Shown piece after piece: positions 33,989 to 42,688 of a stretch of 64,000 nt of DNA (positions are counted from its first letter, which is position 1; each line of letters starts with the position of its first letter). The notes below the pieces were generated by a model. That model was not told the origin of the DNA and ran no database searches. It worked only from the letters and a program-made list of their open reading frames with translations. This DNA is from JAICJC01 sp963709425 (GTDB taxonomy: Bacteria; Actinomycetota; Thermoleophilia; Gaiellales; JAICJC01), in NCBI GenBank assembly GCA_963709425.1, contig CAVPWG010000005.1, positions 496,001 through 560,000 on the forward strand, read 5' to 3'. The position numbers were made by a program, and so were the translations under genes.

Positions 33989-34795
33989 TCACGCTCGGGC
34001 CTCGTCGCGGACGGGAGCGGCGGGCGCATTTCGGCTGGCGAGGACGCCGCCGTCGATGGGGAGTGTGGTTCCGGTGATCCAGCCGGCACGATCACCGGCG
34101 AGAAAGAGGATCGCCTCGACGACGTCGGCGGGGTAGCCGTGGCGGCCCAGTGGGTGGAACGCGTGTACGGACTCCAGGACGGTTCGGGCCTGGTCTGGGG
34201 TCATGAACCGTTGGTAGGCCGGTGTTTCGACGAACGCGAGCGCGACAGTGTTGACGCGGATGTTGGCGGGTGCGAGCTCGATCGCCAGGTTCTTGGTCAG
34301 GGCGTGGCGTCCGGCCTGGGCGGCGGAGTAGGCGCTGGTGGGAGTTGTCGTGATTGCGTCTAGGGCCCACATCGAGCCGACGTTGATGATCGCTCCTCGC
34401 CCGCGCTCGACCATCGTGCGGGCGGCGGCTTGCGACGTGTAGAAGGTGGGCCGCAGGATCGAGTCGAGTGCTTCCTCGAACTCGGCTTCGGTCTGGTCGA
34501 GGAACGGTGTGACGCGGAAGATGCCGGTGCTGTTGACGAGCACGTCGACGCCGCCGAACCGGTCGACGGCGATGTCGATCAGCTCCGCCGCTGCAGTGGG
34601 TGAGCTCACGTCGCCGGGGGCGAGGGCGATGCGATCGTCGGCGTCGAGGTCGCGCCTGGCCTCCTCGAGCACCTCCCGCCGGCGACTCGAGAGAACCACC
34701 GACGCTCCCTCGTCGAGAAACCGTGCCGCGGCGGCCTTGCCGATCCCACCGCCACCGCCCGTGATGACGACGACCCTTCCCTTGAACTCTGACAC
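33989..34795 (-). CDS. Short-chain dehydrogenase/reductase
   Basis: A 268-residue SDR: ITGGGGGIGKAAAARFL, NSTG in VDVLVNSTGIF, catalytic Ser in INVGSMWA and Y-x3-Q in YSAAQAGRHALTKN, where the usual Lys of YxxxK is replaced by Gln. This replacement could abolish or change activity. GTG is chosen as start; the longer frame extends through two operator-like palindromes. Divergent from a MarR regulator. Confidence 0.85.
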   Translation of the reverse strand: MSEFKGRVVVITGGGGGIGKAAAARFLDEGASVVLSSRRREVLEEARRDLDADDRIALAPGDVSSPTAAAELIDIAVDRFGGVDVLVNSTGIFRVTPFLDQTEAEFEEALDSILRPTFYTSQAAARTMVERGRGAIINVGSMWALDAITTTPTSAYSAAQAGRHALTKNLAIELAPANIRVNTVALAFVETPAYQRFMTPDQARTVLESVHAFHPLGRHGYPADVVEAILFLAGDRAGWITGTTLPIDGGVLASRNAPAAPVRDEARA

Positions 34796-34814
34796 TGGTG
34801 GCTCCTTCGTAGAT

Positions 34815-34830
34815 AGTTTCTGTGGAAACG
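34815..34830. promoter_or_regulatory. MarR-type operator candidate 1
   Basis: GTTTC TGTG GAAAC is a perfect inverted repeat, 20 bp upstream of the SDR start. A related site lies 47 bp away near the MarR start. Confidence 0.6.
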
Positions 34831-34861
34831 AGAGTGAGACGCCGGACGATAGCCTAGAAGT

Positions 34862-34877
34862 AGTTTCCAAGCAAACT
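34862..34877. promoter_or_regulatory. MarR-type operator candidate 2
   Basis: AGTTTCCAAGCAAACT is an inverted repeat with arms AGTTT/AAACT, sharing the AGTTTC half with the first site. It lies 22 bp before the MarR start codon. The pair of sites between divergent regulator and target genes is the classic arrangement for MarR autoregulation. Confidence 0.6.
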
Positions 34878-34898
34878 TTCCTGGGTTATGCTTCGACG

Positions 34899-35384
34899 GT
34901 GACGTCCTCCGGCATCCACCAGACGCACCTGGCCGCCTGGCGCGCGGTCTTGAATGCGCACGCGGCCGTCGTCGCAAACGCCGAGGCAGCGTTGGCAGCG
35001 GCGGAATTGCCTCCGCTGGCGTGGTATGACGTGCTGTGGGCCATCAGACGAGCGCCGGCTCGGCGCCTACGCATGGCCGAGCTCGCCGCGAGCCTGACGA
35101 TCAGCCGCGGCGGCCTGACCAAGCTCGCCGATCGGCTCGAGAACGCCGGGTTCCTCCGCCGCGAACCCGCCGACGATGATGGGCGTGGCCTCTACGCCGT
35201 CCTCACCACCGACGGGAACAAGCTGCTACGCCGAATGTGGCCGGTCTACTCCCGCGCGCTCCGCGAAACGTTCGTCTCAGCCATTAGCAGCGAGGAAGCC
35301 GCACTCATCGCGACCGCCCTGGCCCGTGTCAAGGACCCCCGCGAGTACGCAAACCCCAAGGCCGGGAGCCAAGATCGGCGATGA
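34899..35384 (+). CDS. MarR-family transcriptional regulator
   Basis: A 161-residue winged-helix regulator: LAWYDVLWAIRRAPARRLRM, the recognition helix in SLTISRGGLTKLADRLENAGFL, and wing REPADDDGRGLYAVLT. The GTG start lies just after operator candidate 2. It is divergent from the SDR gene and probably represses both until an aromatic or lipophilic effector binds. Confidence 0.88.
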   Translation: MTSSGIHQTHLAAWRAVLNAHAAVVANAEAALAAAELPPLAWYDVLWAIRRAPARRLRMAELAASLTISRGGLTKLADRLENAGFLRREPADDDGRGLYAVLTTDGNKLLRRMWPVYSRALRETFVSAISSEEAALIATALARVKDPREYANPKAGSQDRR

Positions 35385-35651
35385 TGTCCGAAGCCTGCTC
35401 GCCCTTCGTCGACCCTTCTCTTGTTAGCGGACCGCGCGGCGGTGCCGGGCGATGAGCTCGGACATGAGAACGTCAATGGCCAGCATGCCACGGCCCACGG
35501 TCATCGCCTCCTCCACCGTGGTGGCACGCCGAGTCGGGCTGCAGCCGACCCTCGACCAAGCCAACGGGGAACAGGTCTGGCGAGCGCCCGACACCCATGT
35601 CGCTGCAGTCACCGAGCGGTGGAGCAGCCGGTGAAGACGCCTGAACCGCTG

Positions 35652-36638
35652 ATGCGAGCCGTTGTTGTGGAGTCACTCGGCGGCCCCGAGGTGTTGAACG
35701 TCCGGGAAGTTCCACGCCCTTCACCCGCGGCCGGCGAGGCCCTCATCGAGGTGCACCGGGCGGGCGTGAACTACACGGATCTTGGACGGCGTGAGCGCGG
35801 CTGGCGGTTCCCTCGCCAGCCGCTCCCCGTCATTCCCGGATGGGAAATCGCCGGCCGACGGGTCAGCGACGGCGTGCGCGTCGTCGGCCTGCTGACGACC
35901 GGCACCGGCGGATACGCCGAGTATGGCGTAGTGCCGGACAAGCTGACGGTGCCAATTCCCGACGGCGTCGAGGATGCCGCGGCCCTCGCCGTACTTGTGC
36001 AGGGGCTGACCGCGTGGCACGCCCTGGTGTCAGCCGCGCGGGTGCAGGCCGGGGAGACCGTGGCCGTAACGGCGGCCGCCGGAGGAGTCGGCAGCCTCGC
36101 GATCCAGATCGCGCGGCTACAAGGTGCCGCGCGCGTCATCGCGGTGGCGTCAACCGAGGACAAGCGCCGTCTCACCCTGGGGCTCGGCGCGGACGCCGCC
36201 ATCGACGGCACCCCAGAGGGATTCGCCGACCGGCTGCGCGAGGCCAACAATGGCGCCTCCGTCGACGTGGTGCTGGAATCCGTCGGCGGCCCGATCGTCG
36301 ATGCCGCACTGACGGCGCTCGCGCACGGCGGGCGGCTGGTCGCCTATGGACAGGCGTCCGGAGCGTCCAACATGGTCAGCCTCGACGACCTGATGGATCA
36401 CTCCATCGGTGTGATCGGATACTGGGCGCTGCCCCACATGCACGACCTCGCCGGCACCCGACGCACCATCAAACACCTGCTGAGGCACCTCGCGAACGAA
36501 CGGCTGCGCACCGTCCAGGGACCATCATTCCCAATCGGCGACACAGCCCAAGCGCACACCAGCATTGCAACCCGAGCGACGGTCGGCAAGGTCACGCTAG
36601 TCGTCGACGAGGCGGCATGGTCCGCCGGACAGCACTGA
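35652..36638 (+). CDS. Quinone-oxidoreductase-like medium-chain dehydrogenase
   Basis: A 328-residue zinc-independent MDR protein: MRAVVVESLGGPEVLNVREV, HRAGVNYTDLGRRERG, and the cofactor motif TAAAGGVGSLAIQIARL. The ATG is chosen as conventional start for the family; an in-frame GTG 21 bp upstream is possible. It lies downstream of the MarR gene. Upstream, on the minus strand at 35424-35612, an open frame with GRGMLAIDVLMSELIARHRR looks protein-like but is not identified. Confidence 0.88.
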   Translation: MRAVVVESLGGPEVLNVREVPRPSPAAGEALIEVHRAGVNYTDLGRRERGWRFPRQPLPVIPGWEIAGRRVSDGVRVVGLLTTGTGGYAEYGVVPDKLTVPIPDGVEDAAALAVLVQGLTAWHALVSAARVQAGETVAVTAAAGGVGSLAIQIARLQGAARVIAVASTEDKRRLTLGLGADAAIDGTPEGFADRLREANNGASVDVVLESVGGPIVDAALTALAHGGRLVAYGQASGASNMVSLDDLMDHSIGVIGYWALPHMHDLAGTRRTIKHLLRHLANERLRTVQGPSFPIGDTAQAHTSIATRATVGKVTLVVDEAAWSAGQH

Positions 36639-36924
36639 GCCACCGGAGCGTCCAGCGCTCGGCATGCTGCACCGCACACGACTCCTCCAGCGATCGACGG
36701 AGGACTATGTCACAGTCGTATCGATCGATTCAAGCCGGCGTGCTAAGGCCTACGCCGATGTCGGGCGTGCTCGGTGATGCAGCCCAATCGCGGCCCGGCT
36801 CCGACCCTAGGTGCGGTTCTCGCGGAAGAACACAGCGGAAAGCACGGGGGCATGGCCATGCCCCTGGCAGGTTCAGGGTCGGCCTCGTGGCCAAGCCCAC
36901 ACCGCGTTCTTGGACAACGAGGAG

Positions 36925-37033
36925 TGGCCGGTGGGTCGAGGGTCACCTCACCAGGAACTTCCGCAAACTCGAACTCGACTCGCGAGACCAGCTTCAAGCC
37001 ATACTCGGCGACGCCTCGCCGGTCGCGAGCTAG
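36925..37033 (+). pseudogene. C-terminal fragment of a LuxR-family regulator
   Basis: The frame reads VEGHLTRNFRKLELDSRDQL before ILGDASPVAS and a stop. It corresponds to the last third of a LuxR helix-turn-helix and is very close to the end of the regulator at 30.8-33.6 kb (VEGHLTSVFRKLQVDSRDEL). The rest of the gene is missing. An inverted copy of promoter element A lies 108 bp further, so remnants of a second LuxR locus are present. Confidence 0.7.
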
Positions 37034-37140
37034 CGTCCGGACGTACTCAACGCAGCCGCCGATCGGAGACTTGCCGTCCGTCTTGTGACGAGGAGTCCAC
37101 CGCAACGGCGGTGCTCTCTATGACTGACGCGGCTCGTGGA

Positions 37141-37173
37141 CTTCGAAAGTCCGGGGGGTCACCACGGTGCGAA
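37141..37173 (-). repeat. Promoter element A, copy 3 (inverted)
   Basis: On the minus strand this reads TTCGCACCGTGGTGACCCCC, then CGGACTTTCGAAG, nearly identical to copy 1 at 30.6 kb. It points toward the LuxR fragment, not toward the cupin gene. No intact minus-strand gene follows it. Confidence 0.6.
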
Positions 37174-37310
37174 TCAGCGTACCGGTCGTGGAGGATCGGG
37201 TGTCACTTCTCCTAGGAGGCACCTGCCATGAGACCCACCGCGGCTCCCACCGGAATACACACGGCCCAAGCTTCGACTCCAGCTCTGAACACTCGTCGAG
37301 TGAGACGCGG

Positions 37311-37973
37311 ATGATTCGCACCGGGGACCTCATCGAAAACCCCTTGACCGGCGAGACGGTGACGTTCCAGCAAACGTCGGCTGATTCGAACGGCGAGGCA
37401 GTGATGGTCGATGTGACTCTCGAACCGGGGGGCCGCGCCGCCGTCGCACACGTGCATCCGAGTCAGACCGAGAGATTCCGGGTGCTCGATGGGGTGGTCG
37501 GATTCCGTCTCGGCCATCAACGGCTGGTCGCAGCGGCTGGTGAGACCGTGCTCGTTGCGGCCGGCACGGCACACACGTTTTGGAATGCGGGCGACGTCCG
37601 CGCCCGGTTTCTCTGCGAGATTCGACCGGCCTTGGGGTTCGAGCGGCTGCTGGAGACGATGTTCGCCCTTGCCCGGGACGGCAAGACTGACCGCCGGGGC
37701 GTACCGCACCCGCTTCGCTTGGCGGCGATCGCGGATCACCATCGCAGCGATATTCAGCTCCCGATCGTTCCCGCACCGGTTCAGCGCTTAGCGGCGAGGC
37801 TCGGCGCCACCGCCGCTTGGGCGCTGGCCGAACTCGGCCCCATCTACAGCGGCACACCACGCACGCCGGGCCACCCTGCCACCACCGACGCCACGCTGAC
37901 CGTAGCCGAAAGCCGAACCGCCTGGTCGGCGCCGTTTCGCACCATCCACCCAGAGAAGAGGACAGCATCATGA
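37311..37973 (+). CDS. Cupin-domain protein
   Basis: A 220-residue protein with one cupin barrel: VTLEPGGRAAVAHVHPSQTERFRVL contains the His-x-His...Glu metal ligands, and GTAHTFWNAG the last His. The remaining ~90 residues are mostly helical. Its stop overlaps the start of the Rieske gene (ATGA). Substrate unknown; cupins of this type are isomerases, oxygenases or sugar-binding proteins. Confidence 0.85.
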   Translation: MIRTGDLIENPLTGETVTFQQTSADSNGEAVMVDVTLEPGGRAAVAHVHPSQTERFRVLDGVVGFRLGHQRLVAAAGETVLVAAGTAHTFWNAGDVRARFLCEIRPALGFERLLETMFALARDGKTDRRGVPHPLRLAAIADHHRSDIQLPIVPAPVQRLAARLGATAAWALAELGPIYSGTPRTPGHPATTDATLTVAESRTAWSAPFRTIHPEKRTAS

Positions 37974-38620
37974 CGAAACACGATCGGGAACCCACCACCA
38001 ACCGCCGCGGATTGCTCGGCCTCGCCACCATCGGGCTCGGTGCGACGGTCGGCGGCGTGATCGCCGCGCCCGTCGCCGGCTCGCTGCTTGCCCCAGTGAC
38101 ACGGCGGGAAACCTTCCGTCCCGTCCCACTTGGCCCGGTGCACGCCTTCAACAGGGAGGACGGCTTCGCGCCAATCGCGGCGGCCTACGTCGAGGATCCC
38201 GCCCAGCCGCTCGTGTCACAAGGCCTGGCCTACGTCCACTACACCGGAGGCAGCGACCACGATTGGCTCGCAGCCGGCGCCATGTTCGTTGTCTTCTCGA
38301 ACCGCTGCACCCACGTTGGCTGCCCAGCCCAGTCCACGAGCATCGGCTTCGCATGCCCATGCCACGGCAGCCAGTTCGATCAACGGGGCGGCCGCACAGC
38401 AGGCCCAGCCCCCCGGCCCCTCGACCGCTTCCAATGGGAAATCCGACGTGACCATCACCTCTGGATCACCCAGCGCTGGAGCGTCTTGCTCGACGGCGAC
38501 CACGTCCGCTACTTCCCGGTCAAACCGCCAGGCGAACCGCTCACCGGACAAGTCCCCGCCGCCGACGCCCTGTACCCGGCGGTCACCTACAGCCACGAGC
38601 CGGCACCAAAGCCGCGATGA
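37970..38620 (+). CDS. Rieske [2Fe-2S] protein with Tat-like N-terminus
   Basis: A 216-residue protein. The N-terminus NRRGLLGLATIGLG is a twin-arginine-like signal or anchor. Rieske cluster ligands are C113-T-H115-V-G-C118 and C129-P-C131-H132-G, with the disulfide-forming cysteines also present. This resembles the cytochrome bc1/QcrA type rather than a soluble oxygenase ferredoxin, but no cytochrome b gene is adjacent. It is translationally coupled to the cupin gene upstream and the oxidoreductase gene downstream. Confidence 0.87.
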   Translation: MTKHDREPTTNRRGLLGLATIGLGATVGGVIAAPVAGSLLAPVTRRETFRPVPLGPVHAFNREDGFAPIAAAYVEDPAQPLVSQGLAYVHYTGGSDHDWLAAGAMFVVFSNRCTHVGCPAQSTSIGFACPCHGSQFDQRGGRTAGPAPRPLDRFQWEIRRDHHLWITQRWSVLLDGDHVRYFPVKPPGEPLTGQVPAADALYPAVTYSHEPAPKPR

Positions 38621-39636
38621 CCGACACTGCTTCATCACCCGCGGCCGCTAGGCTCTTTGGCATGGATCCGGCAGCGCCGCACGCGATGCGCGCGGTCGTG
38701 GTTAACCGGTTCGGCCCGCCCGAAGTGATGCGGGTTCATCACATCGATTGTCCGGATCCGGGCCCGCGGCAGGTTCTTGTGCATGTCTGTGCTGCGGGTG
38801 TGAATCCGGTTGATGCGCAGAATCGCTCGGACGGAAGCTGGGCGGCGTTGCAACTGCCGTTTGTGCCGGGAAGCGACGCGTCCGGTGTGATTGTCGCGGT
38901 GGGAAGCGCGGTCGATGGATTCAAGTCCGGTGACGAGGTCTTCTACTTCACTGACTTTCTGGGAGACCGCCAGGGCAGCTACGCGGAATACCAGGTCGTC
39001 GACGCCGATGTCGTGGCCCGCCGACCGACGAAACTCAGCCACGTCGAGACGGCGGCAGTTCCGTTGGCGGGCGGGACGGCGTACGAGCTCGCAGCGCGGC
39101 GACTCGAACTGTCACCCGGGCAATGGCTGCTCATTTTCGGAGCGGCCGGCGGCGTCGGCTCGTTCCTCGTGCAAATCGCGAAGGCCAGGGGCGCCCGGGT
39201 CGCCGCGATCGCAAGCGCTCCGAATCACGACTATCTGAAGGATCTCGGTGCCGACGTCACCTTCGACTACCAAAGCGAAGATGTCGTGTCGTTGGTCGAA
39301 AAGAAGCTAGGCGCGGTCGACGCCATCGCAGATCTCGTTGGTGGCGATCTCCTCGAACGCAGCATCCCTGTCCTCCGGGAGGGCGGCCGGGCCGCCAGCA
39401 TCTGCGCGCTAACGGGCAACTTTGAGTTAGCGATCGACCGGAACATCGCGTTGCACGGAGTATTGGTGCGGCCAGATGGCGATCGCGTCGCTGAACTGGC
39501 AATGCTCCTGACCGATGGCCGTGTAACCCCGCCGCCGATTGAGGTCTTCGGACTTGACGATGTGGTCGCTTCCCACAAGCGAATCGAGCGCGGCCACGGG
39601 CGCGGACGTGTAGTACTCGATCTCTCAGCGACATGA
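38617..39636 (+). CDS. Quinone-oxidoreductase-like medium-chain dehydrogenase
   Basis: A 339-residue MDR protein with VCAAGVNPVDAQNRSDG, VPGSDASGVIVAVG, and cofactor motif FGAAGGVGSFLVQIAKARG. It lacks the structural and catalytic zinc ligands. The start overlaps the Rieske stop. The third gene of a cupin-Rieske-oxidoreductase operon, which suggests an NAD(P)H-linked redox function. A later ATG (MDPAAPHAM or MRAVVV) is possible. Confidence 0.87.
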   Translation: MTDTASSPAAARLFGMDPAAPHAMRAVVVNRFGPPEVMRVHHIDCPDPGPRQVLVHVCAAGVNPVDAQNRSDGSWAALQLPFVPGSDASGVIVAVGSAVDGFKSGDEVFYFTDFLGDRQGSYAEYQVVDADVVARRPTKLSHVETAAVPLAGGTAYELAARRLELSPGQWLLIFGAAGGVGSFLVQIAKARGARVAAIASAPNHDYLKDLGADVTFDYQSEDVVSLVEKKLGAVDAIADLVGGDLLERSIPVLREGGRAASICALTGNFELAIDRNIALHGVLVRPDGDRVAELAMLLTDGRVTPPPIEVFGLDDVVASHKRIERGHGRGRVVLDLSAT

Positions 39637-39700
39637 GCTGACGCGCGCGCTTCGCGGTCTCTGATCATCATGAAGAGCTCATCAGTGGGCCACCGTATGC

Positions 39701-39740
39701 CCGGCGGAGGGTGCGGTAGTCCTCCCGCACCCTCCGCCGG
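39701..39740. terminator. Perfect 16-bp hairpin between convergent genes
   Basis: CCGGCGGAGGGTGCGG pairs with CCGCACCCTCCGCCGG around an 8-nt loop. It lies 6 bp after the stop of the minus-strand secreted protein gene and 65 bp after the plus-strand operon, so it can end both. Confidence 0.85.
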
Positions 39741-39746
39741 CCGCTA

Positions 39747-40277
39747 TCACCTGCCGAAGCTCACGCTGGCCGAACCGCAGCCGATGCCCTGGATCCAGAC
39801 GTGCTGGTCGCCGGGAAGGTCACGGTCGAGGTCCGACTCCGACACGATCATCTGCGCGGTGAACGACTCGTCGGTTCCGTCGCCCGCCCGATAAAAGTCG
39901 GCTGCCAGAACGACCGTATGCTCATCGGTCGAGATCGCTCTCGGCGACTCGGCGGCGGTGCACTTGAACATCGTGCTGGGCAGCAGCTCGGAGGTATCCC
40001 AGCGGACGCCCTGTCCCGCCTCGCAGCCGGCGAACGGAACCTGTGCGATCGTGTTTGTGCAGCGAAAGCCGCCTCCCGCGTGCGCGGTTGCGGCTTCGGG
40101 GTCGAATGCGCCGCCGCCGGTCAGGAAGGCAGATCCGGTCGAGATACCGGTGATATTGGATGCATGGAAGGCAAAGCCGACCGAGGCGCTCGCCCGGGCC
40201 GGCACGGCGACTGCCAAGGCCAGCGCGGCGACAGCCACGAGCGCCGCCAGCGAAGCGCCAATCAAACTTCGGGACAT
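39747..40277 (-). CDS. Secreted protein of unknown function
   Basis: A 176-residue exported protein: signal peptide MSRSLIGASLAALVAVAALA ending in ARAS. The mature part is beta-rich with four cysteines (FRCTN, FAGCEAG, FKCTA, GIGCG) that likely form two disulfides. I do not recognise a family. The ATG is chosen because the signal peptide starts there; the longer frame upstream is Arg-rich. Confidence 0.7.
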   Translation of the reverse strand: MSRSLIGASLAALVAVAALALAVAVPARASASVGFAFHASNITGISTGSAFLTGGGAFDPEAATAHAGGGFRCTNTIAQVPFAGCEAGQGVRWDTSELLPSTMFKCTAAESPRAISTDEHTVVLAADFYRAGDGTDESFTAQMIVSESDLDRDLPGDQHVWIQGIGCGSASVSFGR

Positions 40278-40794
40278 CGGTCCTCCTCGTAAATAGTGAT
40301 CAGTGTCGCGTCCAGCTCGGTGGGTAGCCGGGCCAGTTGCCAGACGCACCGTGATACCGCGCCTGCCGGAAACCGGTTTTCCCAGATGCAACGCGCGACA
40401 CAACCAGGCTCTCGCTCCGACGACGACGCACAGCGCGAGGAGTGCACGCTCAAGAGCTCGAAGGTGGAAACGGGTCACGCTTCTGAGTCATTCCGTGACC
40501 TGATCTCTGGCGGGTGCCGCCCCGAAGCAAGACCGTGATCATTTTGGCCCTGCAAGGCCAGCCCACTCTGTCCCGCTTGGGAACCGCCGCGCAAGCTTCG
40601 GTGCGGTGGCTTGCAGAGCCCTCGGACGCCCGGAACTCAGGGTGTCCCGAGCTGGGGCGCGGAAGGACCGTAGACTCACGGCCGTGGCTACGCACGGGGC
40701 GATCCGACAGCTCGAATATGTTCGACCTGCCGAGGTCTGGTCGCATGAGGGACTCTCCTTCGCCCTGCCGAAGCTCGCCCCTCGAACTCGTGAA
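40278..40794. other. Intergenic stretch, nothing recognised
   Basis: Frames are open on both strands but have no family resemblance or ribosome-binding sites. The left end should hold the promoter of the secreted protein gene. Confidence 0.4.
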
Positions 40795-40935
40795 CTAGAC
40801 ACGCTGAGAGACCGGGAACTCCTTCACCAGGTCCACGGTGGCCTTGGCGCCGACGGCAAGGGCGCTGCCGACGTACACGACCTCGGCCATGCCTCGCTGC
40901 TCCTCGACTAGGTGCTCGGGTCGTGGCTGCTTCAT
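40795..40935 (-). CDS. 46-residue protein with strong ribosome-binding site
   Basis: A small frame: MKQPRPEHLVEEQRGMAEVV, then a hydrophobic YVGSALAVGAKATVDLVKEF and PVSQRV. A near-perfect Shine-Dalgarno (GGAGGTGA) sits 3 to 10 bases before the ATG, which makes translation very likely despite the length. The central segment is amphipathic or weakly membrane-associated. No family is recognised; no neighbour is close enough to define an operon. Confidence 0.65.
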   Translation of the reverse strand: MKQPRPEHLVEEQRGMAEVVYVGSALAVGAKATVDLVKEFPVSQRV

Positions 40936-41238
40936 ATTCACCTCCTCGCGTCTAACTAGAGGGCGTGCAGCCTATGGCGGGCCGCGGACGTGGCTGCCTG
41001 GCGCTAGAGCCCCTCGCACCGGCGCTGAGGGGCACGGGTCACCTGCTCGTCGCCGCCCGAACAGGACCGGCGCCGAGCGCAGCGGCCATGCACGATTCCG
41101 TGACGGCGGTCATCACTGGAATCGAGGTCGCTCCCTTCGACCGGGACACGTGACGGCGAGACGACGGTACGGAAGGCAGGATCGCTGCTGAGCGCCTTCT
41201 GTCGACAGCGATCCGGGGCGGACGGCATACTTGAGCGC
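40936..41238. other. Intergenic stretch, nothing recognised
   Basis: Divergent promoter region between the 46-residue gene and the Rid-family gene; no further gene or motif is seen. Confidence 0.4.
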
Positions 41239-41616
41239 ATGCGCGACGTCATCAGCACGCCCGAGGCGCCCAGCTCGCCGTTGTACAGCCAGGGAGTGAC
41301 GGCCGGGGGGCACGTCCGCGTCTCGGGCATGGTCGGGATCGATGTGAGCACCGGGAACCTCGCCGGCTCGACGATTCAGGAACAGACACGGCAGTCGCTC
41401 ACCAACTGCCGGGCGGTCCTGCGCGCAGCGGGCGCGACGTTGGACGACGTCGTCGAGGTCGGCGTGCTCCTGACCAACCCGACCGACTTCGCGGGCATGA
41501 ACGACGAGTACGCGACGTGGTTCCCGACCGACCGACCGACGCGCTACGTCGCCAAGCTCGGCGTCGAGATGCCCGGCGTGCTCATCTCGATCCGCATGAC
41601 GGCGTTCGTCGGCTAG
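41239..41616 (+). CDS. Rid-family (YjgF/YER057c/UK114) protein
   Basis: A 125-residue protein with YSQGVTAGGHVRVSGMVGID, NCRAVLRAAGATLDDVVEV, and PTRYVAKLGVEMPGVLISI. The arginine that positions the substrate carboxylate in RidA is retained (PTR), whereas the glutamate near the end of RidA is replaced (ISIRMTA). True RidA hydrolyses reactive enamines/imines; this subgroup may do so with other substrates. Its end overlaps a small minus-strand gene by 35 bp. Confidence 0.88.
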   Translation: MRDVISTPEAPSSPLYSQGVTAGGHVRVSGMVGIDVSTGNLAGSTIQEQTRQSLTNCRAVLRAAGATLDDVVEVGVLLTNPTDFAGMNDEYATWFPTDRPTRYVAKLGVEMPGVLISIRMTAFVG

Positions 41617-41887
41617 CACCCAAGGGGAACGCGTGAACTCTCGCCGGATTAGCGGGAGCGACGGGATCCTCGGCAGTGTTCGAGTTGCGGTAGGACAGCT
41701 CGGGCGGCGCGGCCAGGCGGCTCGCCTGGAGCTCGGCGGCAAGCTGCTTGCCCTCCTTGATTGCCTCCTCGATCAGGGTCTGCTCGGCCTCGGTCAGCTG
41801 GCGCCCCTCGGCCGTGGCCTTGTCGCAGGTGCCGAGGGCCTTCTCGCGGATCTCGCGGTAGCGGGCTCGCTTCTCTTGCACGTCCAT
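41582..41887 (-). CDS. Small coiled-coil protein resembling HK97 capsid N-terminus
   Basis: A 101-residue frame with GGAGG 8 bases before ATG. Residues 1-55 (REIREKALGTCDKATAEGRQ, LTEAEQTLIEEAIKEGKQLA) resemble the N-terminal helical scaffold domain of HK97-type major capsid proteins; the capsid fold itself is missing. The tail is low-complexity and runs into the Rid gene. It could be a decayed capsid gene or an independent small protein; the good ribosome-binding site favours at least partial expression. Confidence 0.5.
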   Translation of the reverse strand: MDVQEKRARYREIREKALGTCDKATAEGRQLTEAEQTLIEEAIKEGKQLAAELQASRLAAPPELSYRNSNTAEDPVAPANPARVHAFPLGASRRTPSCGSR

Positions 41888-42240
41888 GGTTGGAACCTCC
41901 GCAGGTCGGAGTTGTCACGACATGCGCCCAGGTGGTGGTGGACGCCCGCTCGGTGCCAGGGTGGCGGCGACCGTGCGGTGCTCGATCCGACGGAGGCTCG
42001 GGGCTGGCGGCCGGTGCTTCGGCTCGCGGGCCTGGCGTGGCGGCCGGTATGTCAGTCGCTCGCGCGGCTACGCGAGGCGACCCGGTCGGATGCTACCCCA
42101 CCGCGACCTGTGCTCGTCGCCGGGCGGCTCGCTGCCTCGCCGAGGGGTAGCAGGCCCGGCCGCAGTACCGGGTCGAGACCTGGGCGGGCTCGAACCACCC
42201 CGGCCGCATGTCAGGCAGGGCCGGGCTACGCTAAGGGCTC
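41888..42240. other. Intergenic stretch, nothing recognised
   Basis: High-GC stretch with frames open in several phases, none with family resemblance. Confidence 0.4.
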
Positions 42241-42630
42241 GTGTCGAGTCGGGGCATCGTCGAGTCCTTCTGGTCAGCCATGGAGAACAACGACTGGGAG
42301 CACGCAGCCAGCCATCTCACCGAGAACTGCGTGATCGACTGGCCGTGCTCTGGAGAGCGAATCGTCGGCAGAGCCGACTTCGCGGCCATGCAGGCGCGTT
42401 ATCCCACGAACACGGGCCGTTGGAGCTTCGACGTTCATCGCATCCTCGCCGAGGGCGATGTCGCGGTGAGCGAGGTGACGGCAACCGATGGCGAGCAAGC
42501 CGCTCGCGTCGTTGCCTTCTCGATGCTGAACGATGGCCGCATTGCGCACCAGATCGAGTACTGGCCGATGCCTTATGAGCCGCCGCCCGGTCGAGATGAT
42601 CTGACGCAGGCGATCGCGCGGGTACCCTAA
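42241..42630 (+). CDS. SnoaL-like (NTF2-fold) protein
   Basis: A 129-residue single-domain protein starting with GTG. IVESFWSAMENNDWEHAASH, LTENCVIDWPCSGERIVGRA and HQIEYWPMPYEPP are characteristic of SnoaL-like proteins, which bind or transform small hydrophobic compounds in a cone-shaped fold. Function unknown; it stands alone. Confidence 0.82.
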   Translation: MSSRGIVESFWSAMENNDWEHAASHLTENCVIDWPCSGERIVGRADFAAMQARYPTNTGRWSFDVHRILAEGDVAVSEVTATDGEQAARVVAFSMLNDGRIAHQIEYWPMPYEPPPGRDDLTQAIARVP

Positions 42631-42688
42631 GGCCAAGGAGGCCCGCTACTCCAACGGCACGTCTGGCCAGGAGATCGGCCGCCCCCGG

